Made by a program: the position numbers and the translations under genes. Under the pieces are notes generated by a model. It ran no database searches. It was not told where the DNA came from and was given only the letters and a program-made list of their open reading frames with translations. 64,000 bases of DNA from Frigidibacter sp. SD6-1 (lineage in GTDB: Bacteria > Pseudomonadota > Alphaproteobacteria > Rhodobacterales > Rhodobacteraceae): contig NZ_JARJNR010000001.1 of the NCBI RefSeq assembly GCF_030143255.1, positions 496,001 to 560,000 of the forward strand, read 5' to 3'. How positions within the stretch are numbered: the first letter of the stretch is position 1; every line of letters begins with the position of its first letter. Shown here piece after piece: positions 18,701 through 27,759 of this stretch.

Positions 18701-19095
18701 TCGATCTTCTGGATGATCGGCGTGTTCGCCTCGGGGGGCAGGTCTCCCTGCACCCGGTCGACCGCGTCCTTCACATCGTTCAAGGCCGTCTGGGTCGGTA
18801 CAGACATGTCGAATTCGGCATAGGTCATCGCGCTGCCGTCATTGACGGTCGAGCCGATGTGCTTCACGCCCGAGATGCTGGCGATGGCATCTTCGATCTT
18901 GCGGGTGACCTGCGTTTCCAGTTCGGCCGGGGCCGCTCCGGGCTGGCCGACGCTGACCGCGACGACCGGTACGTCGATATTGGGGAACTTGGTGATCGGC
19001 AGCGAGAAGAAGGACTGGATCCCCAGGACCATGAGGATCACGAAGGCGAGGATCGAGGCGACCGGGTTCTTGATCGACCAGGCAGAGAAGTTCAT
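15778..19095 (-). CDS. RND efflux pump, inner-membrane permease (HAE1/AcrB-like)
   Basis: Proton-driven multidrug exporter subunit of 1,105 residues. It begins with the amphipathic start MNFSAWSIKNPVASILAFVI and has twelve expected membrane helices. TM4 carries the Asp-Asp proton relay in TGILVDDAIVEIENIARH (around residue 400). Two large periplasmic loops fall at about residues 35-335 and 550-860. The C-terminus extends about 60 residues beyond the last helix with an acidic stretch (EEEPEAPDPIELAEAV) and a heptad-like segment (LASIGERLKALEDRLGG), longer than the usual short tail and likely a cytoplasmic coiled coil. It sits 10 bp after the adaptor gene in a tetR-adaptor-permease operon. No TolC gene is in the window. 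Confidence 0.95.
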   Translation of the reverse strand: MNFSAWSIKNPVASILAFVILMVLGIQSFFSLPITKFPNIDVPVVAVSVGQPGAAPAELETQVTRKIEDAIASISGVKHIGSTVNDGSAMTYAEFDMSVPTQTALNDVKDAVDRVQGDLPPEANTPIIQKIDVEGNAILSFAVSSPGMTVEELSWYVDDTVTRALRAKSGIGRVDRYGGADREIQIKLDPLKLDSYGITANAVNAQLRATNANIGSGRSKLGDGEQAIRTLGDAQSAESLAETTIALPSGRHVRLGDLGQITDTYQELRSFARFNGEPVVTFAIFRAKGASEVTVDQTVNGVIDQLRKDHPEIAISKVDDAVFYTYGNYESALHTLLEGALLAVIVVLLFLKNWRATLISAVALPLSAIPTFYVMDLLGFSLNLVSFLALTLATGILVDDAIVEIENIARHIRMGKTPYRAAIEAADEIGLAVIATTMTIVAVFVPVSFMPGIPGQYFRQFGLTVAVAVLFSLLVARLITPMMAAYLMSAKDADLEHEKDGPVMRGYLWVVHHTLNSWRIPRTRFNFGNYYLTLLGALVIFALSIVLLLRVPGSFLPPEDVSRFMISVELPTGSSLDDTDRKTEAMRELIKDVEGVEGIFVLNGASPKGDLDLRRAAITVELEHLDQTLLFKLSQMVESIPVVGAILPAVAPEGRVRPQNAIEEEVFARLASVPDVRITKLNDRLERDISFSIRSPNSEDLALAANKLEAALRGDPLLAGVSYEGALPRPELQVTPRLEEAARLGISTAQIAEMLRVATIGDVDQALAKVSMDNRLIPVRVQLTDEVQKDVNRIAALRLTTATGASVPLSAVADVRVGVGPGTIDRLDRERKVTIGASLPIGVALDTGKARFEEITRSVSLPASVKLTESGDAEIQAELNKSFVNAMIMGLMLMASVLILLFKSALQPVTIVFSLFLSILGVATALLVTGNALSMPVMIGMLMLMGIVAKNAILLIDFAIEMRRQGMDRLDSLIEAGHKRARPIVMTSIAMSAGMLPSALGVGEGGAFRAPMAIAVMGGIIVSTVLSLVVVPSFYLIMDDLQHWLAKGASFFIGPKEEEPEAPDPIELAEAVDAGKAELASIGERLKALEDRLGGGKAQFPQVAE

Positions 19096-19105
19096 GACAG
19101 GCTCC

Positions 19106-20341
19106 TCAGTTGGTCATGTTGGCCGCGTCGAGCGGGACCGGATCCACAAGATCGCCATCGCGGACAAAGGATGCGGCCTTCGCAACCACCAGATCCCCCG
19201 CCGAGACGCCGCTTTCGATCTCGATCATGCCACCGTCCTGAACGCCGGTGAGCACCTCGGTGCGGTGGACCATCCCCTCGGCGTCGACTGTCATTAGAAA
19301 GGCCCCGTCGGCGTCGGTGCCGAGCGCATTGATAGGCACAGCCACGACCTCGCGTGTCGAAATGTCGATCTCGGTTTCAAGGAAGGTCCCGGAGCGGACG
19401 CGGTCGGGCTGATCGAGGGTGATGCGCACGCGGCCAAGCCGGGTCAGAGGGTCGATGGTCGGCTCGACCAGCCGCACGACGCCGGTCAGCGGCTCGCGCT
19501 GGCCAGCGGCGCGCAAGGACACCTTCTGACCCGAGGCGACGCGCGCCAGATCCTGCTCGGCCACGTCGGCGTTCAGTTCCAGAAGGCCGTCGCGCACGAT
19601 GACGAACATCGGCTGGCCCGCGGCGCTGGCGATACCCCCGGCCACCGCGTTCTTTTCAACCACCTCGCCCGCGAAGGGCGCCTTGATCTCGGTCCGGCTG
19701 AGTTGCAGCTCGACATTGGCGATCTGCGCGTCAACGAGTTCGAGTTGTGCCTTGGCGGCGGCAGACCCCTGGGTCGCGACCATGACCCGGGCATTTGCCG
19801 AGGTGAGCGCGGTCGCCGCCTGATCGGCCGCCGCCTGCGAGGCATTGCCCTGCTTGCGCAGCTGTTCGGCCCGGTCGGCGTTGCGCTTGGCCTCGGCGGC
19901 CGAGGCGTTCGCATCGACAAGCTGGGCCTCGGACTGGGCGATCATCGCCAGCGCATTGGCGCGCGAGGCGGCAAGCTGGCTTTTCTGCAGAAGAAGGGCT
20001 GTGTCCGACAGGCGGGCAAGAACCGCGCCTTCGGCGACATGATCGCCGACCTCGGCGAGGATCGCGTCGACCGCCTGGCCCTCGACCTGCGGCTGGACGA
20101 GCACCCGTTCGACCGCGCCGACAAGGCCCGAGGCGCGCACCCGGTCCTTCAGGACCGCCGTCTGCACGGTCGCGACCGAAATCGCGGGGCGGCTCGCCTT
20201 GGTTTCCGGTGCCGCACCCGCTTCGGAAGCAAACTCTGTCGGTGCGTTGGCGGTGTCCTCGCCCGGGGACAGGGCGACATATCCTCCAGCCGCGACGACA
20301 AGGGCACCGGCGATCCAGAATAGCGTGTTCTTCTTGGTCAT
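19106..20341 (-). CDS. RND efflux periplasmic adaptor (membrane fusion protein)
   Basis: The product has 411 residues. An N-terminal membrane anchor (LFWIAGALVVAAGGYVAL) is followed by a lipoyl-like half (ALVGAVERVLVQPQVEGQAV), a long alpha-hairpin rich in Ala (about residues 105-190), the second lipoyl half (TEIKAPFAGEVVEKNAVAGG), and the beta-barrel and membrane-proximal domains. It links the RND permease to the outer-membrane channel. It is placed between tetR (9 bp upstream) and the permease (10 bp downstream), so the three are one operon. Confidence 0.94.
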   Translation of the reverse strand: MTKKNTLFWIAGALVVAAGGYVALSPGEDTANAPTEFASEAGAAPETKASRPAISVATVQTAVLKDRVRASGLVGAVERVLVQPQVEGQAVDAILAEVGDHVAEGAVLARLSDTALLLQKSQLAASRANALAMIAQSEAQLVDANASAAEAKRNADRAEQLRKQGNASQAAADQAATALTSANARVMVATQGSAAAKAQLELVDAQIANVELQLSRTEIKAPFAGEVVEKNAVAGGIASAAGQPMFVIVRDGLLELNADVAEQDLARVASGQKVSLRAAGQREPLTGVVRLVEPTIDPLTRLGRVRITLDQPDRVRSGTFLETEIDISTREVVAVPINALGTDADGAFLMTVDAEGMVHRTEVLTGVQDGGMIEIESGVSAGDLVVAKAASFVRDGDLVDPVPLDAANMTN

Positions 20342-20350
20342 GATCTCAGC

Positions 20351-20974
20351 TCAGTTCCTGCGACCGTCCGCCGCGACTGCGGCAATGGTCTGTTCGATAG
20401 AGTTCTTTACAAGCCGGCGCACAGGGTCTTGCGCATCCTTGGGCATATTGCAACCCTGCCCGTGCAACCTTTGCGCGATGGTCTTGAACAGCAGCATCAC
20501 GAACCAGGCCTGGCCCAGATAACGCTGCCGCGCCACCTCGGGGCTGCATTGGGCGATGCGGGCAAAGACGGCGAAAAGAAAGGCACAGACTTCGGTTTCC
20601 ATCGTGCCCGCGACCTGGGCGATCTCCGGGCGGCGGCGGGCGGCGGCGTCGATCTCGGACCAGAGCGGGCCATCGTCGCAGTCGAGCGTGTCGAGCTTGT
20701 GCTCGAACGCGGCAAGCAGAGCCGTCGCCGGATCGTCAGAGGCCATGACCTGACCGAAGGCTTCCTTCACCTCCTCGAGGTCGCGCGCGATCATCGCCTC
20801 GATGATGGCATTTTTTGACGGGAAATAACGGTAGAAATTGCCCGCGCTCATCCCGGCTGCGCGCGCGAGGTCCTGCATAGACGCCCCGTCGAAGCCCTTC
20901 TCCGCGAAGGCCTTTTTCACCGCCTCGAGGATCGCGGTCGTCCGGGTGTCATATGTGCCAAGGGTATCGGCCAT
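20351..20974 (-). CDS. TetR/AcrR-family repressor of the RND operon
   Basis: Regulator of 207 residues. The N-terminal DNA-binding domain (residues about 10-56) contains KAFAEKGFDGASMQDLARAAGMSAGNFYRYFPSKNAI, the standard TetR helix-turn-helix; the C-terminal part is a variable ligand pocket. It is the first gene of the operon with the adaptor and permease. A perfect 16-bp palindrome ends 15 bp upstream of its start codon, so autorepression with the pump genes is very likely. Confidence 0.94.
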   Translation of the reverse strand: MADTLGTYDTRTTAILEAVKKAFAEKGFDGASMQDLARAAGMSAGNFYRYFPSKNAIIEAMIARDLEEVKEAFGQVMASDDPATALLAAFEHKLDTLDCDDGPLWSEIDAAARRRPEIAQVAGTMETEVCAFLFAVFARIAQCSPEVARQRYLGQAWFVMLLFKTIAQRLHGQGCNMPKDAQDPVRRLVKNSIEQTIAAVAADGRRN

Positions 20975-20988
20975 GAATCAACTCGCGA

Positions 20989-21004
20989 GAATGAACGTTC
21001 ATTC
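20989..21004. promoter_or_regulatory. Perfect palindromic TetR operator
   Basis: GAATGAACGTTCATTC is a perfect 16-bp palindrome, extended by an A on each side into flanking symmetry. It is centred about 22 bp upstream of the tetR ATG. TGAACGTTCA-like half-sites are common for TetR/AcrR repressors that control RND pumps. The assignment rests on position and symmetry. Confidence 0.75.
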
Positions 21005-21057
21005 AGCGATCTATGCCGTAACGTCGCCTTGGTCAAGGGGCCTTCAGGTAGCGCCGG

Positions 21058-22179
21058 TCAGATCAGGGCGGGAAGCGCCTCGCAGATCGCATAGCGGCCT
21101 GCCAGATGGGCGGGCGCAAGACCCGCGAGCCGGTCAAGTTCCGCTAGGACCGCCGCGCGCCCGAGCAGTCGCGCGCTTTCGAACGGGCCGCGCGGGAAGT
21201 TGAGGCCGAGCCTCAGCGCCCGGTCGATATCGTCCGGCGCCGCGCCGCCCGCCGCGACCAGGGTCGCGGCCTCATTGGCAAGCGTCGCCTCGACCCTCAG
21301 CCGGATCGCGTCCGCGTCGGCGGGTGCTGCGGCCGGAACGGTCGGGAACAGGAAGCCGTGGCCCGACTTGCGGCCAAGGTGTCCTGCCGAAACCTGAGCC
21401 TCCAGCGCCTTGAAGACATGGTAGCGCGGGTGGTTCGACATGGCGGCCGCGAGGCCGCGCGTCGCCGCGAGGTTGATGTCGGCGCCGACAAGGTCGATCA
21501 GGCTGAAAGGTCCCATTCGGTAGCCCGCCGCCACCATTGCCGCATCGACGTCGGAGGCGCTGCGGCCTTCCTCGAAGAGCGCAAGCGCCTCGCCATAATA
21601 GGGCCGGGCACAGCGGTTGACGATGAAGCCGGGGCTGTCCGCGCAGGCGATGACCTCCTTGCCCGCCCGCGCGGTCATGGCGCGGGCGCGGGTCAGGGCG
21701 CCGGGGCTGGCGCCGGGATGCGCGACAAGTTCGACAAGCCTCATCACCGGGGCGGGGTTGAAGAAATGCAGGCCGACGAGCATCTGCGGCCGGGCAAGCG
21801 ACGACGCAAGCGCGCCCACCGACAGGGCGGAGGTGTTGGTGGCGAGGATGGCCTCTGGCCCCGAAAGGCTTTCGACCGCGCGCAGAAGGTCGCGCTTGAC
21901 GGCGAAATCCTCGATCACCGCTTCGATCACCAGATCGCAGGGCGCGAGTGCCGAGAGGTGCGGGGCGATGGCGATGCGGTCGAGTATCGCGTTCATCTCT
22001 TCGGCAGGCAGTTTTCCGGTTGCGACGCGCGGCTCCAGGCTGCTTCGCATCCGGTCCGGCGCGCTGTCGCGCGCGGCCGCGCTTGCGTCGAAGGCAATGA
22101 CCGCATGGCCCGCCTGCGCATAGACCTGCGCAATGCCAAGGCCCATGGCCCCTACTCCGACGATGCCGACCTGTTCCAT
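21058..22179 (-). CDS. 3-hydroxyacyl-CoA dehydrogenase
   Basis: NAD-dependent oxidation of a 3-hydroxyacyl-CoA to the 3-keto form. The product is 373 residues from the ATG at 22179, preceded by CAGGAGGACGG; a longer in-frame reading to 22374 runs through the operator and is rejected. The N-terminal Rossmann domain has VGIVGVGAMGLGIAQVYAQAG, the NTSALSV segment and the catalytic His in GLHFFNPAPVMRLVELV; the C-terminal 3HCDH domain appears from about residue 185 (DSPGFIVNRCARPYYGEAL). A second, partial C-terminal copy fills residues 290-373. It is divergent from the 2-aminobenzoyl-CoA cluster with a shared palindrome, so it likely acts in that pathway. Confidence 0.92.
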   Translation of the reverse strand: MEQVGIVGVGAMGLGIAQVYAQAGHAVIAFDASAAARDSAPDRMRSSLEPRVATGKLPAEEMNAILDRIAIAPHLSALAPCDLVIEAVIEDFAVKRDLLRAVESLSGPEAILATNTSALSVGALASSLARPQMLVGLHFFNPAPVMRLVELVAHPGASPGALTRARAMTARAGKEVIACADSPGFIVNRCARPYYGEALALFEEGRSASDVDAAMVAAGYRMGPFSLIDLVGADINLAATRGLAAAMSNHPRYHVFKALEAQVSAGHLGRKSGHGFLFPTVPAAAPADADAIRLRVEATLANEAATLVAAGGAAPDDIDRALRLGLNFPRGPFESARLLGRAAVLAELDRLAGLAPAHLAGRYAICEALPALI

Positions 22180-22227
22180 CCGTCCTCCTGTCGTCCCGAG
22201 CATCCCGCGCGTCGGCGGAAACTTCAA

Positions 22228-22257
22228 GATAGAAATTTCAAGCTTGAAATATCTATC
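22228..22257. promoter_or_regulatory. 30-bp near-perfect palindrome, probable MarR operator
   Basis: The core ATTTCAAGCTTGAAAT (22235-22250) is a perfect palindrome, flanked by GATAGA on the left and TCTATC on the right. Only one base pair of the 30 breaks the symmetry. It lies in the 122-bp gap between divergent hydroxyacyl-CoA dehydrogenase and monooxygenase genes. A MarR regulator is encoded in the cluster (25321-25752), and TTCAAG-CTTGAA symmetry is typical of MarR-family sites, so autoregulated control of both directions is likely. Confidence 0.75.
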
Positions 22258-22301
22258 CCCCGATGGCAGGCTCGGAGGCGAAGCGATGCGAGGAGGGGCC
22301 A

Positions 22302-24587
22302 GTGAAGATTCTCTGTCTGGGCGGCGGACCGGCGGGCCTTTACTTCGCCATCTCGATGAAGCTGCGCGACCCATCGCATCAGGTGACGGTGCTGGAACGC
22401 AATCGTGCCAACGACACGTTCGGTTGGGGCGTTGTTCTCTCGGACGACGCGCTGGGCCGGATGCAGAAGAACGACCCCAATTCCACCGACGCTATCCGCT
22501 CGCACTTCGCCTATTGGGACGATATCGCCGTTGTCCACGACGGGCGCCGTACCGTGTCCGGCGGCCACGGCTTCGCCGGGATCGGGCGCAAGCAGATGCT
22601 GGTCCTTCTGCAGGAACGCGCCCGCGAACTCGGCGTCGAGATGAGGTTCGAGACCGAGTTCCGCTCGGCCGAGGACTACCGGCGCGACTATGATCTGGTG
22701 GTGGCCTGCGACGGGATCAATTCGGTTGTGCGGCGCGAATATGAGGCGACCTTCAAGCCCGATATCGACACGCGCAAATGCAAGTTCGTCTGGCTCGGCA
22801 CCCATCAGAAATTCGACGATGCCTTCACCTTCATCTTCGAGAAGACCGACCATGGCTGGGTCTGGGCGCATGTCTACCAGTTCGACGCCAAGACCGCGAC
22901 CTTCATCGTCGAATGCCTGCCCGAGACCTGGGACCGCTGGGGTTTCGAACGTATGTCGAAGGAAGAAACGGTCGAGACCTGCCGCAAGATCTTCGAACGC
23001 CATTTGGGCGGCCATGACCTGATGTCGAACGCCGCGCACCTGCGCGGCTCGGCCGTCTGGATGCAATTTCCCCGCGTCATCTGCGAGCGCTGGTATCACG
23101 AGAATGTCGTTCTGATGGGTGATGCCGCCGCCACGGGGCATTTCTCGATCGGGTCAGGCTCGCGTCTGGCCTTCGACAGCGCCATCGCGCTGGCCGACTA
23201 TCTGCACAGCGAACTCACTCTGGAAGCGGCCTTCGAGCGTTATCAGGAGGAGCGCCGGGTCGAAGTCCTGCGCCTGCAGTCGGCCGCCCGAAACAGCCTG
23301 GAATGGTTCGAGGAGGTCGAACGCTATCTCGACATGCCGCCCCTGCAGTTCGCCTATTCGCTGCTGACGCGCTCGCAGCGGATCAGCCACGAGAACCTGC
23401 GCCTGCGCGACCCCGCATGGCTGCGGGAGGCCGAGGACTGGTTTCAGACACAGGCCGGCGGCAAGCCCGGCCGCGCGCCGATCTTCGCGCCCTTCCGGCT
23501 GCGCGACATGACGCTGAAGAACCGCATCGTCGTGTCGCCCATGGCGCAGTACAAGGCGGTGGACGGATGCCCGACCGACTGGCATTTCATCCATTACGCC
23601 GAACGCGCCAAGGGCGGCGCCGGGCTTGTCTATGTCGAGATGACCTGCGTCAGTCCCGAGGGGCGGATAACGCTCGGCTGCCCCGGCCTCTATGCAGCGG
23701 AACATGAAAAGGCTTGGAAACGGCTGACTACCTTCGTCCATGCCGAGACCAGTGCAAAGATCTGCTGCCAGATCGGTCACGCGGGCCGCAAGGCGTCCGT
23801 TCAGGTGCCGTGGGAAGACGATGAGGCGCCGCTCGGGTCCCGCGGCTGGGAAACCATCGGCCCGTCAGCACTCGCCTGGTCGCCCGCCCATCCCGCGCCG
23901 CGCGAGATGACGCGGGCGGATATGGAACGGGTGACGGGCGAGTTCGTGCGTGCCACGGAAATGGCCGCGCGCGCGGGCTTCGACATGGTCGAACTGCATG
24001 CCGCGCATGGCTATCTGATTTCCTCCTTCATCAGCCCGATGTCGAACCGCCGGGCCGATGCCTATGGCGGGTCGTTGGAAAACCGCATGCGCTGGCCGCT
24101 GGAAGTCTTCGCGGCCATGCGCGCCGTCTGGCCCGCGGAAAAGCCAATGTCCGTCCGCATCTCGGCGAACGATTGGGTCGGCGATCACGGCGTGACACCA
24201 GCAGAGGCGGTCGAGATCGCGCGGAGGTTCGCGGGCGCGGGCGCCGATATCATCGACGTGAGCGCCGGTCAGACCTCGACCGAGGCGAAACCGGTCTACG
24301 GCCGGATGTTCCAGACGCCCTTCTCCGACCGGATCCGCAACGAGGCGGGGCTGGCCACCATGGCCGTCGGCAACATCACCGAGGCCGATCAGGCCAATTC
24401 GATCCTGCTTGCAGGCCGGGCCGATCTTATCTGTCTCGCCCGGCCCCATCTCGCCGATCCCTACTGGACGCTTCACGCGGCCGTCGAACTCGGCGATGCT
24501 GAGGCGGACTGGCCCTTGCCCTACCGCGCGGGCCGCGACCAGGCACGCAGGTTGCGCGAAAAGGCACAGGAGGCGATCCGCGCATGA
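22302..24587 (+). CDS. 2-aminobenzoyl-CoA (or salicylyl-CoA) monooxygenase/reductase, two-domain flavoprotein
   Basis: The product is 761 residues from a GTG at 22302 preceded by GAGGAGGGG; an ATG at 22263 has no ribosome site. The N-terminal domain (residues 1-375) is a class A flavin monooxygenase with [17 protein letters not shown] for FAD binding and [18 protein letters not shown] for the second FAD motif. The C-terminal domain (about 390-745) is an Old Yellow Enzyme barrel ([39 protein letters not shown]). This fusion is known from 2-aminobenzoyl-CoA monooxygenase/reductase of Aromatoleum evansii, which hydroxylates and then reduces the aromatic ring; databases also name it salicylyl-CoA 5-hydroxylase. 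Neighbouring genes support a CoA-ester aromatic pathway. Overlaps the SDR gene by ATGA. Confidence 0.92.
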   Translation: MKILCLGGGPAGLYFAISMKLRDPSHQVTVLERNRANDTFGWGVVLSDDALGRMQKNDPNSTDAIRSHFAYWDDIAVVHDGRRTVSGGHGFAGIGRKQMLVLLQERARELGVEMRFETEFRSAEDYRRDYDLVVACDGINSVVRREYEATFKPDIDTRKCKFVWLGTHQKFDDAFTFIFEKTDHGWVWAHVYQFDAKTATFIVECLPETWDRWGFERMSKEETVETCRKIFERHLGGHDLMSNAAHLRGSAVWMQFPRVICERWYHENVVLMGDAAATGHFSIGSGSRLAFDSAIALADYLHSELTLEAAFERYQEERRVEVLRLQSAARNSLEWFEEVERYLDMPPLQFAYSLLTRSQRISHENLRLRDPAWLREAEDWFQTQAGGKPGRAPIFAPFRLRDMTLKNRIVVSPMAQYKAVDGCPTDWHFIHYAERAKGGAGLVYVEMTCVSPEGRITLGCPGLYAAEHEKAWKRLTTFVHAETSAKICCQIGHAGRKASVQVPWEDDEAPLGSRGWETIGPSALAWSPAHPAPREMTRADMERVTGEFVRATEMAARAGFDMVELHAAHGYLISSFISPMSNRRADAYGGSLENRMRWPLEVFAAMRAVWPAEKPMSVRISANDWVGDHGVTPAEAVEIARRFAGAGADIIDVSAGQTSTEAKPVYGRMFQTPFSDRIRNEAGLATMAVGNITEADQANSILLAGRADLICLARPHLADPYWTLHAAVELGDAEADWPLPYRAGRDQARRLREKAQEAIRA

Positions 24588-25324
24588 CGCTGAGCGGCAA
24601 GCGGGTGCTGATCACCGGTGGCGGCTCCGGCGCCGGGGCCGACCTCGCGCTGGGCTTCGCCCGGGCGGGGGCGGAGGTGGTCATCACCGGTCGGCGGCTG
24701 GATGCGCTGGAATCCACCGCCCGCCAGTCGCCTGCGATCCGGCCGGTCCGGGCGGATGTGACGCGCGAGGCGGATGTGCGGGCGATGTTCGCGGAAGCCG
24801 GGCCCTGCGACATCGTCATCGCCAATGCGGGGGCGGCCGACAGCGGGGTGATGGCGAAGACGACGCTCGACCAGTGGAATGCGATGATCGCGGTCAACCT
24901 GACCGGCGTATTCCTGACGCTCCGCGACGGGCTCAACCAGATGCCGGGCTGGGGGCGGCTGATCGCGATCGCCTCGACGGCGGGGCTGAAAGGCTATGCC
25001 AAGGTCGCGCCCTATGCGGCGGCGAAACATGGGGTCGTGGGCATGGTCCGCTCGCTCGCGCTGGAAGTGGCCCGGCGGCCGGTGACGGTGAACGCGCTTT
25101 GCCCGGGTTTCCTTGACACGCCGATGACCGATCATTCCGTCGAGGTCATTGCCGAAAAGACCGGCCGCAGCCTGGAGGAGGCGCGGGCAGCCCTGGAGGC
25201 GATGAGCCCGCAGAACCGGCTCATTGCGCCCGCCGAGGTGACGGCCGCGGCGCTTTGGCTTTGCGCACCGGGGTCGGAAGGGATGAACGGCCAGGCGATC
25301 GCCATCGCGGGAGGAGAACTGTGA
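24584..25324 (+). CDS. SDR-family oxidoreductase
   Basis: Classical short-chain dehydrogenase/reductase of 246 residues. It has the cofactor motif TGGGSGAG at residues 10-17, NAG in IANAGAAD, and the active-site YAAAK with the preceding Ser in IASTAG. GRRLD after beta-strand 2 suggests NADP, though this is weak. It is coupled by ATGA to the monooxygenase/reductase and overlaps the MarR start. The likely role is redox conversion of an alicyclic CoA intermediate. Confidence 0.92.
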   Translation: MTLSGKRVLITGGGSGAGADLALGFARAGAEVVITGRRLDALESTARQSPAIRPVRADVTREADVRAMFAEAGPCDIVIANAGAADSGVMAKTTLDQWNAMIAVNLTGVFLTLRDGLNQMPGWGRLIAIASTAGLKGYAKVAPYAAAKHGVVGMVRSLALEVARRPVTVNALCPGFLDTPMTDHSVEVIAEKTGRSLEEARAALEAMSPQNRLIAPAEVTAAALWLCAPGSEGMNGQAIAIAGGEL

Positions 25325-25752
25325 GCGACCTGTCGAAACGCCGCCTGAAACTCTGGATAAGGCTTCTGGGCGTGACACGCGCGTCCGAGAACCATCTGCG
25401 CGACTATCTGCGGGTGACCCATGGCACGACCCTGCCGCGCTTCGACGTGATGGCGGCGCTTTACCGGCGGCGGGACGGCGTGACGATGAGCGAGCTGTCG
25501 CGGATGCTTCTGGTGTCGAACGGCAATGCAACGGCGGTCGTCGATCGGCTGGAAGGCGACGGTCTGGTGCGCCGCATGCCGTCGGAAAGCGACCGTCGCA
25601 CGGTGTTCGTGGCACTGACAGCCGAAGGTGTCGGCACCTTCGAAGCGCTCGCCTCGGGCCACGAGGCCGAGGTTGACCGGCTGTTCGCGGGCCTGAGCGA
25701 AGCGGACATCGACCAGATGGCCGAGATATTGAAGAGGGCTGCGAAACCATGA
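25321..25752 (+). CDS. MarR-family transcriptional regulator
   Basis: Regulator of 143 residues with a GTG start directly after GGAGGAGAACT and overlapping the SDR stop. The winged helix-turn-helix is clear: [46 protein letters not shown], with the wing [10 protein letters not shown]. Regulators in this position in aromatic-CoA clusters usually sense the CoA ester. It is encoded within the operon it probably controls and has a fitting palindrome at 22228-22257. Confidence 0.92.
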   Translation: MSDLSKRRLKLWIRLLGVTRASENHLRDYLRVTHGTTLPRFDVMAALYRRRDGVTMSELSRMLLVSNGNATAVVDRLEGDGLVRRMPSESDRRTVFVALTAEGVGTFEALASGHEAEVDRLFAGLSEADIDQMAEILKRAAKP

Positions 25753-26561
25753 GCGACCTGTCCGGGCTGAAGCCCCGCCATTTTCTGTGGGAGGTGCGCG
25801 ACCGGATCGGCACGGTGCGCCTGAACCGGCCCGAGCGGAAGAACCCGCTGACGTTCGAGAGCTATGCCGAGCTTGGCGCGCTTTTCTGGGCGCTGCCTGC
25901 GGCGGGCGATGTCGATGTGGTGATTTTCGCCTCCCACGGCGGCAATTTCTGTTCGGGCGGCGATGTGCACGAGATCATCGGGCCGCTGATCGGCCTGCCG
26001 ATGAAGAAGCTTCTGGCCTTCACCCGGCTGACCGGCGATCTGGTGAAGGCGATGATCCATTGCACGAAGCCTGTGATTGCTGCCGTGGATGGCGTGGCGG
26101 TGGGGGCGGGTGCGATCATCGCCATGGCCGCCGACCTGCGGCTGGCGACGCCCGAGGCCAAATGCGCCTTCCTCTTCACCCGCGTGGGCCTTTCGGGTGC
26201 GGACATGGGCGCCTGCGCCATGCTGCCGCGGATCATCGGGCAGGGCAGGGCGGCGGAGCTTCTTTATACCGGGCGTGTGATGGGGGCCGAGGAGGGCCTG
26301 AATTGGGGCTTCTGGAACGCGCTTCATGGCCCCGAGCGGCTGGACGAGGAAGCGCGGGCATTGGCGCTGCGGCTCGCCGCCGGGCCCACGTTCGCGCATG
26401 GCGTGACCAAGACCCAGCTTAACCAGGAATGGGACATGGGGCTCGATCAGGCGATCGAGGCCGAGGCGCAGGCCCAGGCGATCTGCATGGGGACGAGGGA
26501 CTTCGAGAGGGCTTTCCGGGCCTTCCTGGCGAAGGAAAAACCTGTGTTCGAGGGGAATTGA
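25749..26561 (+). CDS. Enoyl-CoA hydratase/isomerase family protein
   Basis: Crotonase-fold protein of 270 residues. The oxyanion-hole segments are [18 protein letters not shown] and [27 protein letters not shown]. The place of the catalytic glutamates reads [20 protein letters not shown], so the two usual acid/base residues are not both present; hydration, isomerisation or ring opening all remain possible. It is coupled by ATGA to marR. In this cluster it would act on the alicyclic CoA product after ring reduction. Confidence 0.9.
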   Translation: MSDLSGLKPRHFLWEVRDRIGTVRLNRPERKNPLTFESYAELGALFWALPAAGDVDVVIFASHGGNFCSGGDVHEIIGPLIGLPMKKLLAFTRLTGDLVKAMIHCTKPVIAAVDGVAVGAGAIIAMAADLRLATPEAKCAFLFTRVGLSGADMGACAMLPRIIGQGRAAELLYTGRVMGAEEGLNWGFWNALHGPERLDEEARALALRLAAGPTFAHGVTKTQLNQEWDMGLDQAIEAEAQAQAICMGTRDFERAFRAFLAKEKPVFEGN

Positions 26562-26569
26562 GGGGAAGG

Positions 26570-26623
26570 CCGGGGAGGCGCTGCCTCCCCGGACCCCTCC
26601 GAGGTATTTGGACCAAGATGAAA
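26570..26623 (+). repeat. Composite intergenic repeat (hairpin plus GGTATTT tail)
   Basis: A perfect hairpin, CCGGGGAGGC-GCT-GCCTCCCCGG in three parts (26570-26592), is followed by CCGAGGTATTTGGACCAAG (from 26599) directly before the acyl-CoA dehydrogenase start. The same hairpin-plus-tail plan occurs between ilvI and ilvH. It interrupts the otherwise tightly coupled operon. Confidence 0.6.
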
Positions 26624-26625
26624 AG

Positions 26626-27759
26626 ATGAGCGACAGGAGTTTTCTGGACTGGCCCTTCCTAGAGGCGCGGCACCGCGATCTGGCGGCGCGGCTGGAGGAA
26701 TGGTGCGGGGCGCATCTGCAGGTGGATCACGGTGATGTCGATGCGGCCTGCCGGTCCTTGGTGGCGGCGCTGGGCGCGGGCGGCTGGCTTGCCCACACGG
26801 GCGCGGGTGAGGGCGAGCGGCTTGATATCCGTACACTTTGCCTGATCCGCGAGACCCTGGCGCGCCACGACGGGCTGGCGGATTTTGCCTTTGCCATGCA
26901 GGGACTGGGAATGGGGGCGGTTAGTCTCTTCGGCTCGCCGGAGCAGCGGCGCTGGCTTGCCCGGACGCGGGCGGGCGAGGCGATTTCGGCCTTTGCGCTG
27001 ACCGAGCCGGGGTCAGGATCGGACGCGGCGAATTGCACTTGCGCGGCCGAGCTGGTCGCGGGCGGTTGGCGGCTGTCGGGTGAGAAGACCTATATTTCGA
27101 ACGGCGGGATTGCCGATATCTATCTGGTGATCGCCCGCACCGGCGAGGCGCCGGGGGCGAAGGGTCTGTCGGCCTTCCTTATGCCCGCCGGGGCGGATGG
27201 CCTGTCGGTGGTGGAGCGGATCGACGTGATGGCACCGCACCCGCTGGCGCATCTCAGGCTCGATGGGGTCATGCTGCCCGAAAGCGCGCTTGTCGGGCGG
27301 GCGGGGGATGGGTTCAGGATCGCCATGACGGTCCTTGACCATTTCCGTCCCACGGTCGGGGCGGCGGCGCTCGGGTTTGCGCGCCGCGCGCTGGACGAGG
27401 CGCTGGCGCGGGTGCGGCGGCCGCGACCCTCGGGTCCGCTTGCCGATTATCAGATGGTGCAGGGCCATCTGGCCGACATGGCTGTCGAGATCGACGCGGC
27501 GGCGCTGCTTGTGTACCGGTCCGCCTGGGCGAAGGACATGGGCGCGGCGCGGATCACGCGCGAGGCGGCGATGGCGAAGCTATTCGCCACCGAAGCCGCG
27601 CAGCGGGTGATCGACATGGCGGTGCAGCTGCATGGCGGCGACGGGGTGCGGAGCGGTACGGCGGTCGAAAGCCTCTACCGGGAAATCCGGGCGCTGCGGA
27701 TCTACGAAGGCGCCTCGGACGTGCAGCGTCTGGTGATCGCGCGGAGCCTGCAGCAATGA
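26626..27759 (+). CDS. Acyl-CoA dehydrogenase
   Basis: FAD-dependent alpha,beta-dehydrogenase of a CoA thioester, 377 residues from the ATG at 26626; an upstream TTG at 26608 lies inside the repeat tail. It has the N-terminal helical domain, [17 protein letters not shown] (signature 1), [23 protein letters not shown] in the middle beta-domain, QLHGGDGV, and the C-terminal [17 protein letters not shown], which carries the Glu in the position of the catalytic base. It overlaps the thioesterase by ATGA. The likely role is dehydrogenation in the beta-oxidation-like part of the aminobenzoate pathway. Confidence 0.93.
   Translation: MSDRSFLDWPFLEARHRDLAARLEEWCGAHLQVDHGDVDAACRSLVAALGAGGWLAHTGAGEGERLDIRTLCLIRETLARHDGLADFAFAMQGLGMGAVSLFGSPEQRRWLARTRAGEAISAFALTEPGSGSDAANCTCAAELVAGGWRLSGEKTYISNGGIADIYLVIARTGEAPGAKGLSAFLMPAGADGLSVVERIDVMAPHPLAHLRLDGVMLPESALVGRAGDGFRIAMTVLDHFRPTVGAAALGFARRALDEALARVRRPRPSGPLADYQMVQGHLADMAVEIDAAALLVYRSAWAKDMGAARITREAAMAKLFATEAAQRVIDMAVQLHGGDGVRSGTAVESLYREIRALRIYEGASDVQRLVIARSLQQ

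Noticed and set aside
24409-25116. 235-codon alternative plus-strand frame over the end of the monooxygenase and SDR
   Set aside because: Out of frame with both real genes and of low-complexity Gly/Arg composition.
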